From NCBI GenBank assembly GCA_022072505.1, contig JAJVHU010000002.1:3369-60260 (forward strand): DNA of 56,892 bases. The letters are read 5' to 3'. The notes under the pieces were generated by a model, which saw only the letters and a list, made by a program, of their open reading frames with translations, had not been told where the DNA came from and made no database searches. The stretch comes from Phycisphaerae bacterium (GTDB lineage Bacteria > Planctomycetota > Phycisphaerae > UBA1845). The position numbers were made by a program, and so were the translations under genes. This document shows positions 49,414-56,892 of the stretch, piece after piece; position 1 is the stretch's first letter; the number at the start of each line of letters is the position of its first letter.

Positions 49414-50011
49414 TGAGGAACTGTTGCGGGCGTTCGTCGGGGGCGATCCGACGGCGTTCGAGTTGCTGGTCCGCCGCCACGCGGCGGCGGTGTACCAGTT
49501 TGTCGCCCGGTTCACGAAGAACGCGGCTTCGACGGAGGACGTGGTGCAGGAGACGTTCCTCCAGATCAGCCAGTCCGCGGCGGCGTTCGACGGCAGGCGC
49601 CTGTTTCGACCGTGGTTGTATACGATCGCGGCGAACAAGGCCCGCGACGTGCTGCGGGCGCGCACCCGGCGGCGCGAGTTCGCGTCGGATTTTCGCGACG
49701 ATCCCGACGAAGCCCGGGCGTGCTATCAGGATCTGCTTCGGGTGGATGTCGAGTCTCCGCTGGGAGAGCTGGAGACGGATGAGAAGCGGCGGGCGGTGCG
49801 CAAGATCGTGGACGGGATGCCGCGCCCGTTGTGGGAGGTGCTGGTGCTGGCGTATTACCACCAGTTCCGCTACCGCCAGATCGCGGCGATTCTGGACCTG
49901 CCGCTGGGGACCGTGAAAAGCCGGCTGCACGCCGCGGTGGCTTTCCTGGGCAACGAGTACCGGGCGCTGCGGACGACGCAGACCCCGGCAGCGGACGAAG
50001 ACGTGGAATAA
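49397..50011 (+). CDS. ECF-family RNA polymerase sigma factor
   Basis: The protein has 204 residues. Region 2 (about 12-95) has the -10-binding and core-binding pattern (ELLVRRHAAAVYQFVARFTKN, STEDVVQETFL, FRPWLYTIAANKARDVLR). Region 4 (about 135-190) is helix-turn-helix: YHQFRYRQIAAILDLPLGTVKSRL. Regions 1 and 3 are absent, as in ECF sigmas. TACAAT at 49383-49388 could be a -10 giving a nearly leaderless mRNA. The next gene, an anti-sigma-like membrane protein, starts 4 bp downstream, a typical sigma/anti-sigma arrangement. Confidence 0.93.
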   Translation: MTPRSDEELLRAFVGGDPTAFELLVRRHAAAVYQFVARFTKNAASTEDVVQETFLQISQSAAAFDGRRLFRPWLYTIAANKARDVLRARTRRREFASDFRDDPDEARACYQDLLRVDVESPLGELETDEKRRAVRKIVDGMPRPLWEVLVLAYYHQFRYRQIAAILDLPLGTVKSRLHAAVAFLGNEYRALRTTQTPAADEDVE

Positions 50012-50015
50012 ACGA

Positions 50016-51209
50016 GTGAACCCGAAGCCCGACAAACCGGTTGAGGAGCTTCTGCTGGATCGCCGCCTCGGCGAGGCTGACGATGACGATCGCGCCTGGC
50101 TCGAGGCGCGCCTCGCGGTCGATCCGCAGGTGAAGGCGATGGACGTCGCCCTCGGTCGAACGCTCGAGGCGCTCGACGCGCACTGGACGCCGCCGCCGCC
50201 GGTGAACCTTTCCGAGAAGGTGCTTCGCTACGTGCAGGCCGACCGCGCGGCGTCACCCGCCCACGACCGGGTCATGCCGCCGCCGCTCGAGGCGGCGCCG
50301 GGACGGGTGTCGCGGTTCGGGCTGCGGGATTTCATCGCCGTCGCGGCGTGCGTCGGCCTGATCATCTCCGCCCTCGCGCCGGCGATGCAGCGGATGCGAA
50401 GCGAGGCGAGGCGTGTGCAATGCGTCGACAACCTCGCGACGATCTCCCGCGCCGTCAGCGCTTACGGCGCGGATTTTTCCGGATTGCTGCCTCATGCCGG
50501 CGTCCCCACCGGAGCTTCGTGGCTTTATCTCAACCCCTCCGGAGCGACGCATCAGTCGAACAGCCGTCACGCCTACCTGCTGGTCCGCCTCGGATATCTC
50601 AACCATGAGAGTCCGTTCCGATGTCCGGAAGGCCGGACGGCGGTCAGCCTGAGTCGTTCAGGGTCCGGATCAACCGACGTTTTTCTCCCTGAAGCGGGAA
50701 CCCTGCCGCGGGATCCGAGGCGCGGCGAGGGGTCCGTAATGTTCGACGCCGAAACCTTCGGTGACCCGCCGGCGGACCGACGGCGATCCGGCGAAGTGCT
50801 TCGCCTGGCCTACCCCGGACTGACGGACGACTTTGCTTTTCCGGATGCTTGCACTTACGACGGGCTTAACATGCTCGGCGCGACGCCGCGGCTGGTGGAC
50901 GCCCCGGACCAGGTTTACCTCGGCGATCCGAACCCGCTGTTTCTCGGCGGCGTGTTCCGACCTTCGATCAACCCGAACGCGACGAACTCCCCGCTTCATG
51001 ACGGCGGTCGCGGGCAGAACGTTCTGCTGCTGGACGGATCCGTCGGGTGGCTCACGTCGCCCTTCCGCAATCACACGGACAATGTCTGGCTGGCGGGGGA
51101 AATCCAGGACTACCGCGGCACGGAAGCTCAATCCGATCCGCACGACGCTTTCCTGGTGCCCGCGACGCCAAGCCGCGGCGCGCCTCCTGCGGCGCGCGGC
51201 GGAGAGTAG
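50016..51209 (+). CDS. anti-sigma-like protein with pseudopilin-like exported half
   Basis: The protein has 397 residues with a GTG start 4 bp after the sigma gene. The first 95 residues are acidic and helical (EELLLDRRLGEADDDDRAWLEARLA), like the cytoplasmic part of anti-sigma factors, but without the zinc His-Cys motif. One transmembrane helix lies at about 108-126. The exported part starts QRMRSEARRVQCVDNLATIS and runs with YGADFSGLLP, as in type II pseudopilin/DUF1559-like proteins, and later VLLLDGSVGWLTSP, a typical C-terminal motif of that group. It may sense an extracytoplasmic signal and release the sigma factor (inference). Its last codons belong to the downstream tandem repeat. Confidence 0.82.
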   Translation: MNPKPDKPVEELLLDRRLGEADDDDRAWLEARLAVDPQVKAMDVALGRTLEALDAHWTPPPPVNLSEKVLRYVQADRAASPAHDRVMPPPLEAAPGRVSRFGLRDFIAVAACVGLIISALAPAMQRMRSEARRVQCVDNLATISRAVSAYGADFSGLLPHAGVPTGASWLYLNPSGATHQSNSRHAYLLVRLGYLNHESPFRCPEGRTAVSLSRSGSGSTDVFLPEAGTLPRDPRRGEGSVMFDAETFGDPPADRRRSGEVLRLAYPGLTDDFAFPDACTYDGLNMLGATPRLVDAPDQVYLGDPNPLFLGGVFRPSINPNATNSPLHDGGRGQNVLLLDGSVGWLTSPFRNHTDNVWLAGEIQDYRGTEAQSDPHDAFLVPATPSRGAPPAARGGE

Positions 51210-51526
51210 CGCGTTCCGCCTGACGTCGTTTCAAGACCTCCTGCGCGAGGGGGAATAAGAACGCTTCCTGACGGGCGCGGCGGAGAGCAGCGCGTTCCGC
51301 CTGACCGTCGTTTCAAGACCTCCTGCGCGGGGGGGAATAAGAACGCTTCCTGACGGGCGCGGCGGAGAGCAGCGCGTTCCGCCTGATCGTCGTTTCAAGA
51401 CCTCCTGCGCGGGGATGAATAAGAACGCTTCCTGACGGGCGCGGCGGAGAGCAGCGCGTTCCGTCTGACCGTCGTTTCAAGACCTCCCGCGCGAGGGGGA
51501 ATAAGAACGCTTCCTGACGGGCGCGG
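51200..51526. repeat. 82-bp tandem repeat, four copies, including the 3' end of a gene
   Basis: Units begin CGGAGAG at 51200, 51281, 51363 and 51445. Each contains GCGTTCCGCCTGA, GTCGTTTCAAGACCTCCTGC and a GAACGCTTCCTGACGGGCGC dispersed element. Unit 1 starts inside the anti-sigma-like gene: its GAGTAG holds the stop codon, and later units read GAGCAG. The array separates convergent genes and occupies most of the 350-bp gap. Confidence 0.93.
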
Positions 51527-51559
51527 CTCGGTTTTGAAGCGCTGACCTGGCGTCCGCGG

Positions 51560-53035
51560 TTACGGCGCGCCCTCACCCAGCCGGGTCGGCATGTCGGCGA
51601 TGATGTACGCCGCCACCGCCATCGCGGCGACATTGCGGTTCAGCTCGTCGGGCTTGATCTTGTCGAGGGTGTCCGCCTCGGAGTGGTGATAGTCGAAGTA
51701 GCGGGACATGTCGGCGTTGTGGCCCAGCAGCGGGACGCCGAAGCGTCCCATCGGACCGATGTCCGCCCCTCCGCCGCCGCCGGAGGCCCGCGTGGCGCCG
51801 ACGCGCGTCAGCAGCGCGGTGATCTGCGCCAGTTGCTTCTGCGCCAAGTCCTGTTTGAGCGGCGGTTTGACCGACACGCCGAAACCGATCGGCGCGAACA
51901 CGCCGCCGTCGGATTCGATCGCCGCCACGTGCCGCGGCATCTCGGCTTCATGATCTTTTGCGTAAGCCCGGGCGCCGGCCAGACCGTTCTCCTCGTTCGT
52001 GAAAAGCACGACGCGGATCGTCCGTCGAGGGCGCAGATTCAGTTTCCGCAGGACATTGATCGCCTCCATCGAAATCACGCACCCGCCGCCGTCGTCCGAC
52101 GCCCCCTGCCCCACGTCCCAGGAATCCAGGTGTCCGCCGATGACGACGATCTCGTCAGGCCTCTCACGGCCGCGCAGCTCGGCGATGACGTTCGCCGACG
52201 GCGCGTCCGGCATCGTTTTCGCCTCCATCTTGAGCGTAAGCGTGACGCGCTCGCCGCGCTTCACCAGCCGCTCCAGCATCAGCACGTCCTCGATCGCCAG
52301 CGCCGCCGCGGGAATCTTCGGCTGGGCGTCGTCGTAACGGAGCGCCCCCGTGTGCGGCGAGCGGAGGCTCGCCGCCGTGACCGAGCGCACCAGGCACGCG
52401 ATCGCGCCCTTCGCCGCCGCCCAGGAGGCGCCGTTTGACCGGTAGGTCACAGCCTGTCCGTATCCGGTTCCCTTTTCCGGGTCATAAGCGGGCATCGGGG
52501 CGTTGAAAACGACGATCTTACCGCGTGCGCCCTCGCCCAGGGCGTCCAGCTCCTCACGGTTGGCGACAACGACGATCTCGCCGGCGACGCCGATCAGCGG
52601 CGTGCCGACCGACCCGCCCAGCCCCAGCATCGCCAGCTTCTGATGCTTCGGCGTCAGCATCATCAGCGACTCCTCGCCGCGGACCCAGTGCGGAACGAGG
52701 ACCGGTTCGCGTCGCACGTTCTCCTGCCCGTCGCGCTCCAGGGCCCGGACCGCCCACTCGATGGCGCGATCGAGCTGCGGCGACCCGCTCAGGCGGTGGC
52801 CGATGCCGTCGCACAACTCCTCCATCTTGCGCCAGGCGTCATTGCCTGACATCGCGGCCTCGATGATCCGGTCCGCGGTCTCCCGGTACCGCGCGGACAG
52901 GTTTGCGGAGTCGGGGTTCACGCTCTCCTGACCGCGAGCCTGCGCAACGAACGCCGCCAGGACGGTCAAGCCGCAGAAGAGGCAAAGATGCTGGATTTTT
53001 GTGCGACGCCGAGCCTTCCGACGGGAACGCTCCAC
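51560..53035 (-). CDS. secreted M28-family metallopeptidase
   Basis: The protein has 491 residues from a GTG at 53035 with GGGGGGTGG upstream; this gives a clean basic n-region and signal peptide (ending near QARG). An ATG at 53083 would add an unusual Gly-rich lead. A PA-like domain (about 120-230) is inserted before the peptidase. M28 motifs are GGHLDSWDVGQGASDDGGG (His and Asp zinc ligands), FTNEENGLAGARAYA (catalytic Glu) and the final His in DYHHSEADTLDKI. It is an extracellular or periplasmic aminopeptidase-like enzyme. Confidence 0.92.
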   Translation of the reverse strand: MERSRRKARRRTKIQHLCLFCGLTVLAAFVAQARGQESVNPDSANLSARYRETADRIIEAAMSGNDAWRKMEELCDGIGHRLSGSPQLDRAIEWAVRALERDGQENVRREPVLVPHWVRGEESLMMLTPKHQKLAMLGLGGSVGTPLIGVAGEIVVVANREELDALGEGARGKIVVFNAPMPAYDPEKGTGYGQAVTYRSNGASWAAAKGAIACLVRSVTAASLRSPHTGALRYDDAQPKIPAAALAIEDVLMLERLVKRGERVTLTLKMEAKTMPDAPSANVIAELRGRERPDEIVVIGGHLDSWDVGQGASDDGGGCVISMEAINVLRKLNLRPRRTIRVVLFTNEENGLAGARAYAKDHEAEMPRHVAAIESDGGVFAPIGFGVSVKPPLKQDLAQKQLAQITALLTRVGATRASGGGGGADIGPMGRFGVPLLGHNADMSRYFDYHHSEADTLDKIKPDELNRNVAAMAVAAYIIADMPTRLGEGAP

Positions 53036-53119
53036 GACGCCACCCCCCTGCCCGCCGCCCTCAAAGCCGATCCCCATCGTCATGCGCGCTCACCCCCGGA
53101 TGAATCCGCGACCCCTCAA

Positions 53120-53737
53120 CTACCCCAACGACTTGTTCAGCGCCAGCAATTCCTTCAAACCGGTGGGGAATTCAAAAAGCGCACGCCACGCCTCATGAGA
53201 CGACACCGGCGCCGGTCTTTCCAGTCCGCCCGCGCATCGGCGCAGGGCGTCGACCAGATCGCTCGCCGAGGACCGTCCGGACACGGTTTCGTTAATAAAG
53301 CCGCTCAGCCCTGCACGGACTGCGAAGTCGCCCGTCGCTGCAAGCCACGCCTTCACCGCCGGCGGCGCCTCGACGGTGAAATTCACGTCATTTTCAGCAA
53401 GCGGCGGACCCCACGACACCGGCTTCGCCCCGGTGAAGCGAAAACGCCGCGCCCCGGCCCGCGCGACGAGCCAGACCTCGGCATCTCCCCCTCGATTCCG
53501 GTGCTCCAGCCCCACGACAAGACGTCCGTCCCCCTCCCCGGCGACCCACCAGGCGCATCCGGACCGGGCGTCGGACGACGCCGCGGAGGTCGCCAGCTTC
53601 GGCGGCGCGCCGCAACCGATGACCGGGATGACCAGGAGCAAAGCCGCCGCCGAGCGCCGGCGCCAAGACGGCGCCGATCGACGGGCCGCTCTCTGCGGAT
53701 GCCATCCGGCCGCGTTCGCCGATCGATGCCTTTGCAT
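53120..53737 (-). CDS. hypothetical lipoprotein
   Basis: The protein has 205 residues from the ATG at 53737 with GGAG 5 nt upstream; the frame is open further but that part looks non-coding. A long Arg-rich n-region leads to a lipobox VIGC (LLLVIPVIGCGAPP). The mature part (WWVAGEGDGRLVVGLEHRN, AEVWLVARAGARRFRF) suggests beta-strands. I cannot assign a function. It is transcribed divergently from the zinc-ribbon membrane protein. Confidence 0.65.
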   Translation of the reverse strand: MQRHRSANAAGWHPQRAARRSAPSWRRRSAAALLLVIPVIGCGAPPKLATSAASSDARSGCAWWVAGEGDGRLVVGLEHRNRGGDAEVWLVARAGARRFRFTGAKPVSWGPPLAENDVNFTVEAPPAVKAWLAATGDFAVRAGLSGFINETVSGRSSASDLVDALRRCAGGLERPAPVSSHEAWRALFEFPTGLKELLALNKSLG

Positions 53738-53902
53738 GACGTCTCCGCTCGCCAAGCCCCTTCCCTTCACCCGTCCGGTCCGATGAAAGAACTCGCGGGG
53801 ACAATATTCCTGCGTCAGTTCCGAATCAAACGCGGAGCGAGGCCGATCGGCTGCGGTCTTCGCCCACATGAATCGTCGCGGGAGCGACGCCGACACGGAC
53901 CC

Positions 53903-54745
53903 ATGCTCAAATCGCTCACACCGTCAGCGTCCCCCCCGACTGTCGCCTCCGACGCCGGCGGGGGTGAGACGTTCGCCTTTCTCTGCACCGACCAGTTCTG
54001 CACGCACTGCGGATACAACCTGAACGGACAGCGGGTGTGGCGCGATCCAGGGACGGAGATTCTCGTGTGCCGGTGCGCCGAGTGCGGGAGGCATCATCCG
54101 GCGGTCAGCCTCACGCACACCAGCCAACTGTGGATCCGCCGCCTGACGCTGACGTTCGGCACGGCGTGGGTGCTGCTGGTGCTGCTTGCGGCGACGGCGG
54201 CGAGCCTCGGGATGTTCTCGCTGGTGATGGCGACGTTGTTCGACATGACGTCGCCGTCGGGACCGCTCGTCACGTACAACGCCGGGGGCGTCACGTATTC
54301 CTACCGATCCGCCGACGAGCGCGCCCCGAGCCTCCCGCCCCGTTACGGATACGTCCGCTGGATCGGCGGCTACTACGTGGGGACGGCGCTGATCGCCCTG
54401 GCGGCGTCGACCCTGGGAGTGACGTTTATGTGGCACTGGAGGCGCGGACGCCGGCTGCTGGCGGCCGTGCTGTTGCCGGTCATGCTCAGCGCCGCGGCCT
54501 TCCTTCTCTTCAACGGGAACTTCGGGCTCTGGGAGTGGTCGGCGGCGTGGGCCGGACTTCATGCGTGGACGGGCGTCGCGGCGGCGGTGACGGGGGCGCT
54601 GCTCGGACGGCGCGTCGCTCGGACGACGGCGCGGATCGTCCTGCCCCCGCGGCTGCTCCAGCACTTCGCTTTCCTGTGGCGCGCCGACGGACTGGCGCCG
54701 CCGCGCATGCCCTCGACGGATCCTCCGCCCGCCCCCGACGCTTGA
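53903..54745 (+). CDS. zinc-ribbon membrane protein
   Basis: The protein has 280 residues. The N-terminal zinc ribbon has CTHCGYNLNG (the CxxCGYNLxG form frequent in planctomycetes) and CRCAECGRHHP as the second Cys pair. Four hydrophobic helices follow (about 85-115, 150-172, 183-205, 215-235), with an extracytoplasmic loop after the first. The tail is Pro-rich. Function unknown. The M3 peptidase gene follows 66 bp later on the same strand. Confidence 0.82.
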   Translation: MLKSLTPSASPPTVASDAGGGETFAFLCTDQFCTHCGYNLNGQRVWRDPGTEILVCRCAECGRHHPAVSLTHTSQLWIRRLTLTFGTAWVLLVLLAATAASLGMFSLVMATLFDMTSPSGPLVTYNAGGVTYSYRSADERAPSLPPRYGYVRWIGGYYVGTALIALAASTLGVTFMWHWRRGRRLLAAVLLPVMLSAAAFLLFNGNFGLWEWSAAWAGLHAWTGVAAAVTGALLGRRVARTTARIVLPPRLLQHFAFLWRADGLAPPRMPSTDPPPAPDA

Positions 54746-54811
54746 CCCCCGTCGCCGCAGGGGTACGCTTCCTTCACGGTTCGCCCCCGTTTTCCGATGA
54801 AAGGGAGAAAC

Positions 54812-56887
54812 ATGAACCCGTCGCAACGCCGAACCTTCGGCACAACCTGCCTCCTGCTCGCACTGGGGATCGCCGGATGCGAGCAGACCGGGCGCCAAGC
54901 AAGGATGACCGACATGTCCGATCCGCATTGGGCCATCGAACGCATTCCGCTCGACCGCAACGCCGCGCAGTTCACCAACTTCACGCGGGAGCACCTTGCG
55001 TACGCGCAAAGCCTGCTGTCGCAGACGCTGGCCGTCTCCGGACCGCGCACCGTCGCCAACACCCTCGATCCGCTCAACGACATGTGGATGCACGTGGACC
55101 TCGTCGCCAGTCATTCCGAGTTGTACTCCCAAGTGCATCCGGACGAGGCGGTGCGCCACGCCGCGGAGGAAGGCTCGAAGGACGTCAGCAAGTTCGTCAC
55201 CGGGTTGTGGCTGAACCGGGATTTGTTCAACGCTTACGCCGCGGTCGATGTGTCCGCGGCCGACGAGGCCACGAAATACATGGTGGCCAAGGCGCTGCGG
55301 GATTTCCGCCGGGAGGGCGTGGACCGGGACGACGCGACGCGGGCGAAGGTCGAGCAGCTTAATCAGGAGATCGTCGATCTGGGGCTGGCGTTCAAGCGGA
55401 ACATCTCCGAGGACACGCGCTATCTGGAGGTCGAGTCGCCGTCGGACCTGGCGGGCGTGCCGAAGGATCTCGTCGACGCCTGGGTGAAGGAATCCGAGAA
55501 GAACCCGGGCGGGCGCATCCGCATCTCCACGGATTACCCGCAGTACGTGCCCTTCATGAAGTACGCCCACAGCGACCCGCTGAGGAAGGATCTGATGACG
55601 CTCTTCATGAACCGGGCGTATCCGGCCAACGTCGAGCCGCTGGCGAAGCTGATCGCCCGGCGCGACGAGAAGGCGAAGCTCCTCGGCTACGCCAACTGGG
55701 CGGACTACGCCACCGAAGTCAACATGATCGGCTCCGGTGCGAACGCCCTGGCGTACATCGACCGCGTGCAGGGCATCACGCGGGCGGCGGCGGACCGCGA
55801 GATCGGCACGCTCCTCGAGTACAAGCGCAGGCACGATCCGGCGACTGAGGGCATCAACGCGTGGGACGTCAGTTATTATCTCAATAAGGCCCGCGAGGAC
55901 CGTTACGACGTCAACCCGCAGGACGTCCGGCGGTACTTCGACTTCCCGGATGTGATGGAGGGGCTGCTGACGGTCACGGGGCGTTTGTTTGACGTGAAGT
56001 ACGTCAAGGTCGAGGGGCTTGCGCTGTGGCACCCGGACGTCACCGCCTACGACCTCGTGCGCGACGGCGAGCGGATCGGGCGCTTCTACCTCGACCTCTT
56101 CCCACGCGAGAACAAGTACAAGCACATGGCGCAGTTCGACTACGCGCAGGGGGTGGCGGGCAAGCGTCTGCCGCAGGCCGTGCTGGTCTGCAACTTCCCG
56201 AAGCCGGACGGCAAGCCGGGCTCGGCGCTGATGGAGCACGGCGACGTGGTCACGTTCTTTCACGAGTTCGGGCACCTGCTGCACACGCTCTTCGCCGGGC
56301 GGCAGACGTGGGTCCGCAACGCGGGCATCTCGACGGAGTGGGATTTCGTCGAAGCCCCGTCGCAAATGCTCGAGGAGTGGGCGTGGCGGCATGAGACGTT
56401 GAAGCTCTTCGCGAAGCATTACGAGACGCGCGAACCCATCCCCGCCGATCTGGTGGCGAAGATGCAGAAGGCCCGCATGTTCGGCGAGGCCTATCACTGG
56501 GCGCGGCAGACGTGGCTGGCGGCGATCTCGCTCGGGTATTACACCGCCGACCCGGCGACGCTGGACACGACGCGGAAGATGATCGAGCTGACGCAGAAGT
56601 ACAGCCCCGTGCCTTACATGGAGGGGACGCACTTCCAGTGCAGCTTCGGGCACCTCGATCATTACTCGGCGGTGTACTACACCTACGTCTGGAGCAAGGG
56701 CATCGCCTGCGACCTCTTCTCGCCCTTCGAGCAGAACGGCATGTTCCACGCCCCGACGGCGAAGAAGTACCGGGACCGCGTCCTCGCCCCCGGCGGCTCG
56801 CGCAAGGCGGGCGAACTGGTCAAGGACTTCCTCGGCCGCGACTTCACGCTCGACGCCTTCGAGCGGTATCTGAGGCAGGGGGCGTAG
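54812..56887 (+). CDS. M3-family oligopeptidase lipoprotein
   Basis: The protein has 691 residues from the ATG at 54812, which has AAAGGGAG as ribosome-binding site; an ATG five codons earlier is less suited. The signal ends in a lipobox (LALGIAGC), so it is a lipoprotein outside the inner membrane, unlike cytoplasmic OpdA/Dcp. The M3 (thimet oligopeptidase) zinc site is FFHEFGHLLH (His484, Glu485, His488), followed by the distal Glu in DFVEAPSQMLEEWAW. The C-terminal YYTYVWSKGIACDLF and FLGRDFTLDAFERYL are typical. It would cleave short peptides in the periplasm. The gene ends just inside the window. Confidence 0.94.
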   Translation: MNPSQRRTFGTTCLLLALGIAGCEQTGRQARMTDMSDPHWAIERIPLDRNAAQFTNFTREHLAYAQSLLSQTLAVSGPRTVANTLDPLNDMWMHVDLVASHSELYSQVHPDEAVRHAAEEGSKDVSKFVTGLWLNRDLFNAYAAVDVSAADEATKYMVAKALRDFRREGVDRDDATRAKVEQLNQEIVDLGLAFKRNISEDTRYLEVESPSDLAGVPKDLVDAWVKESEKNPGGRIRISTDYPQYVPFMKYAHSDPLRKDLMTLFMNRAYPANVEPLAKLIARRDEKAKLLGYANWADYATEVNMIGSGANALAYIDRVQGITRAAADREIGTLLEYKRRHDPATEGINAWDVSYYLNKAREDRYDVNPQDVRRYFDFPDVMEGLLTVTGRLFDVKYVKVEGLALWHPDVTAYDLVRDGERIGRFYLDLFPRENKYKHMAQFDYAQGVAGKRLPQAVLVCNFPKPDGKPGSALMEHGDVVTFFHEFGHLLHTLFAGRQTWVRNAGISTEWDFVEAPSQMLEEWAWRHETLKLFAKHYETREPIPADLVAKMQKARMFGEAYHWARQTWLAAISLGYYTADPATLDTTRKMIELTQKYSPVPYMEGTHFQCSFGHLDHYSAVYYTYVWSKGIACDLFSPFEQNGMFHAPTAKKYRDRVLAPGGSRKAGELVKDFLGRDFTLDAFERYLRQGA

Positions 56888-56892
56888 CGCGA

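Noticed and set aside
1..56892. tRNA or rRNA genes
   Set aside because: I looked for TPsiC-arm and conserved rRNA sequences by eye and saw none. A tRNAscan or Rfam search would be decisive.

Overview
The window is a GC-rich chromosomal segment, almost certainly from a planctomycete or a close relative (Phycisphaerae-like is my best guess, not proven). Supporting signs are a LpxC-FabZ fusion inside a bamA-ompH-lpxD-lpxC/fabZ-lpxA cluster, a DUF1800/DUF1501 gene pair, an ECF sigma factor followed by an anti-sigma-like protein with a pseudopilin-like exported half, and a membrane protein with a CxxCGYNLxG zinc ribbon. No rRNA, tRNA, CRISPR array, phage or transposase gene was recognised, so this looks like core chromosome with many small intergenic repeats.

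Layout. 1-1.75 kb: a 36-bp tandem repeat, a CRP-type palindrome and a HEAT-repeat membrane protein. 1.77-9.35 kb: a respiratory operon for a cytochrome b6f/bc-type complex, made of a ferredoxin-Rieske fusion, a b6-like cytochrome b, a subunit-IV-like protein, a 1332-residue octaheme c-type cytochrome with a coiled coil, and a 26-residue single-helix protein. 9.5-16 kb: a B12-binding-fold protein without the axial His, UDP-galactopyranose mutase, a probable glycosyltransferase, a large CgeB/MAF-like glycosyltransferase and a PTS IIA protein. 16.2-24.3 kb: a TlpA-like thioredoxin, a coiled-coil exported protein, miaA, an ABC ATPase/permease pair, a beta-CASP nuclease and yidD. 24.3-32 kb: lipid A and outer-membrane biogenesis (lpxA, lpxC/fabZ, lpxD, ompH, bamA on minus; lpxK divergent on plus). 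32-34 kb: an FAD oxidoreductase fused to an aldo/keto reductase. 34-40.3 kb: a complete isc operon (Rrf2 regulator, iscS, iscU, iscA, hscB, hscA, fdx, iscX) behind a strong promoter, followed by bpt and a membrane glycosyltransferase. 43.5-56.9 kb: a LarA-like protein, DUF1501 and DUF1800 proteins, the sigma/anti-sigma pair, an M28 peptidase, a lipoprotein, the zinc-ribbon membrane protein and an M3 oligopeptidase lipoprotein.

The genes form a coherent set for energy conservation (bc complex plus its Fe-S supply through isc), a Gram-negative envelope (lipid A, BAM, polysaccharide glycosyltransferases) and regulation. The most unusual material is the respiratory operon (Fd-Rieske fusion, octaheme partner, microprotein) and the intergenic DNA: 7-bp-period arrays that begin at or inside gene 3' ends, tandem duplications that copy gene 3' ends, a dispersed GAACGCTTCCTGACGGGCGC repeat, and two structured inverted-repeat elements.
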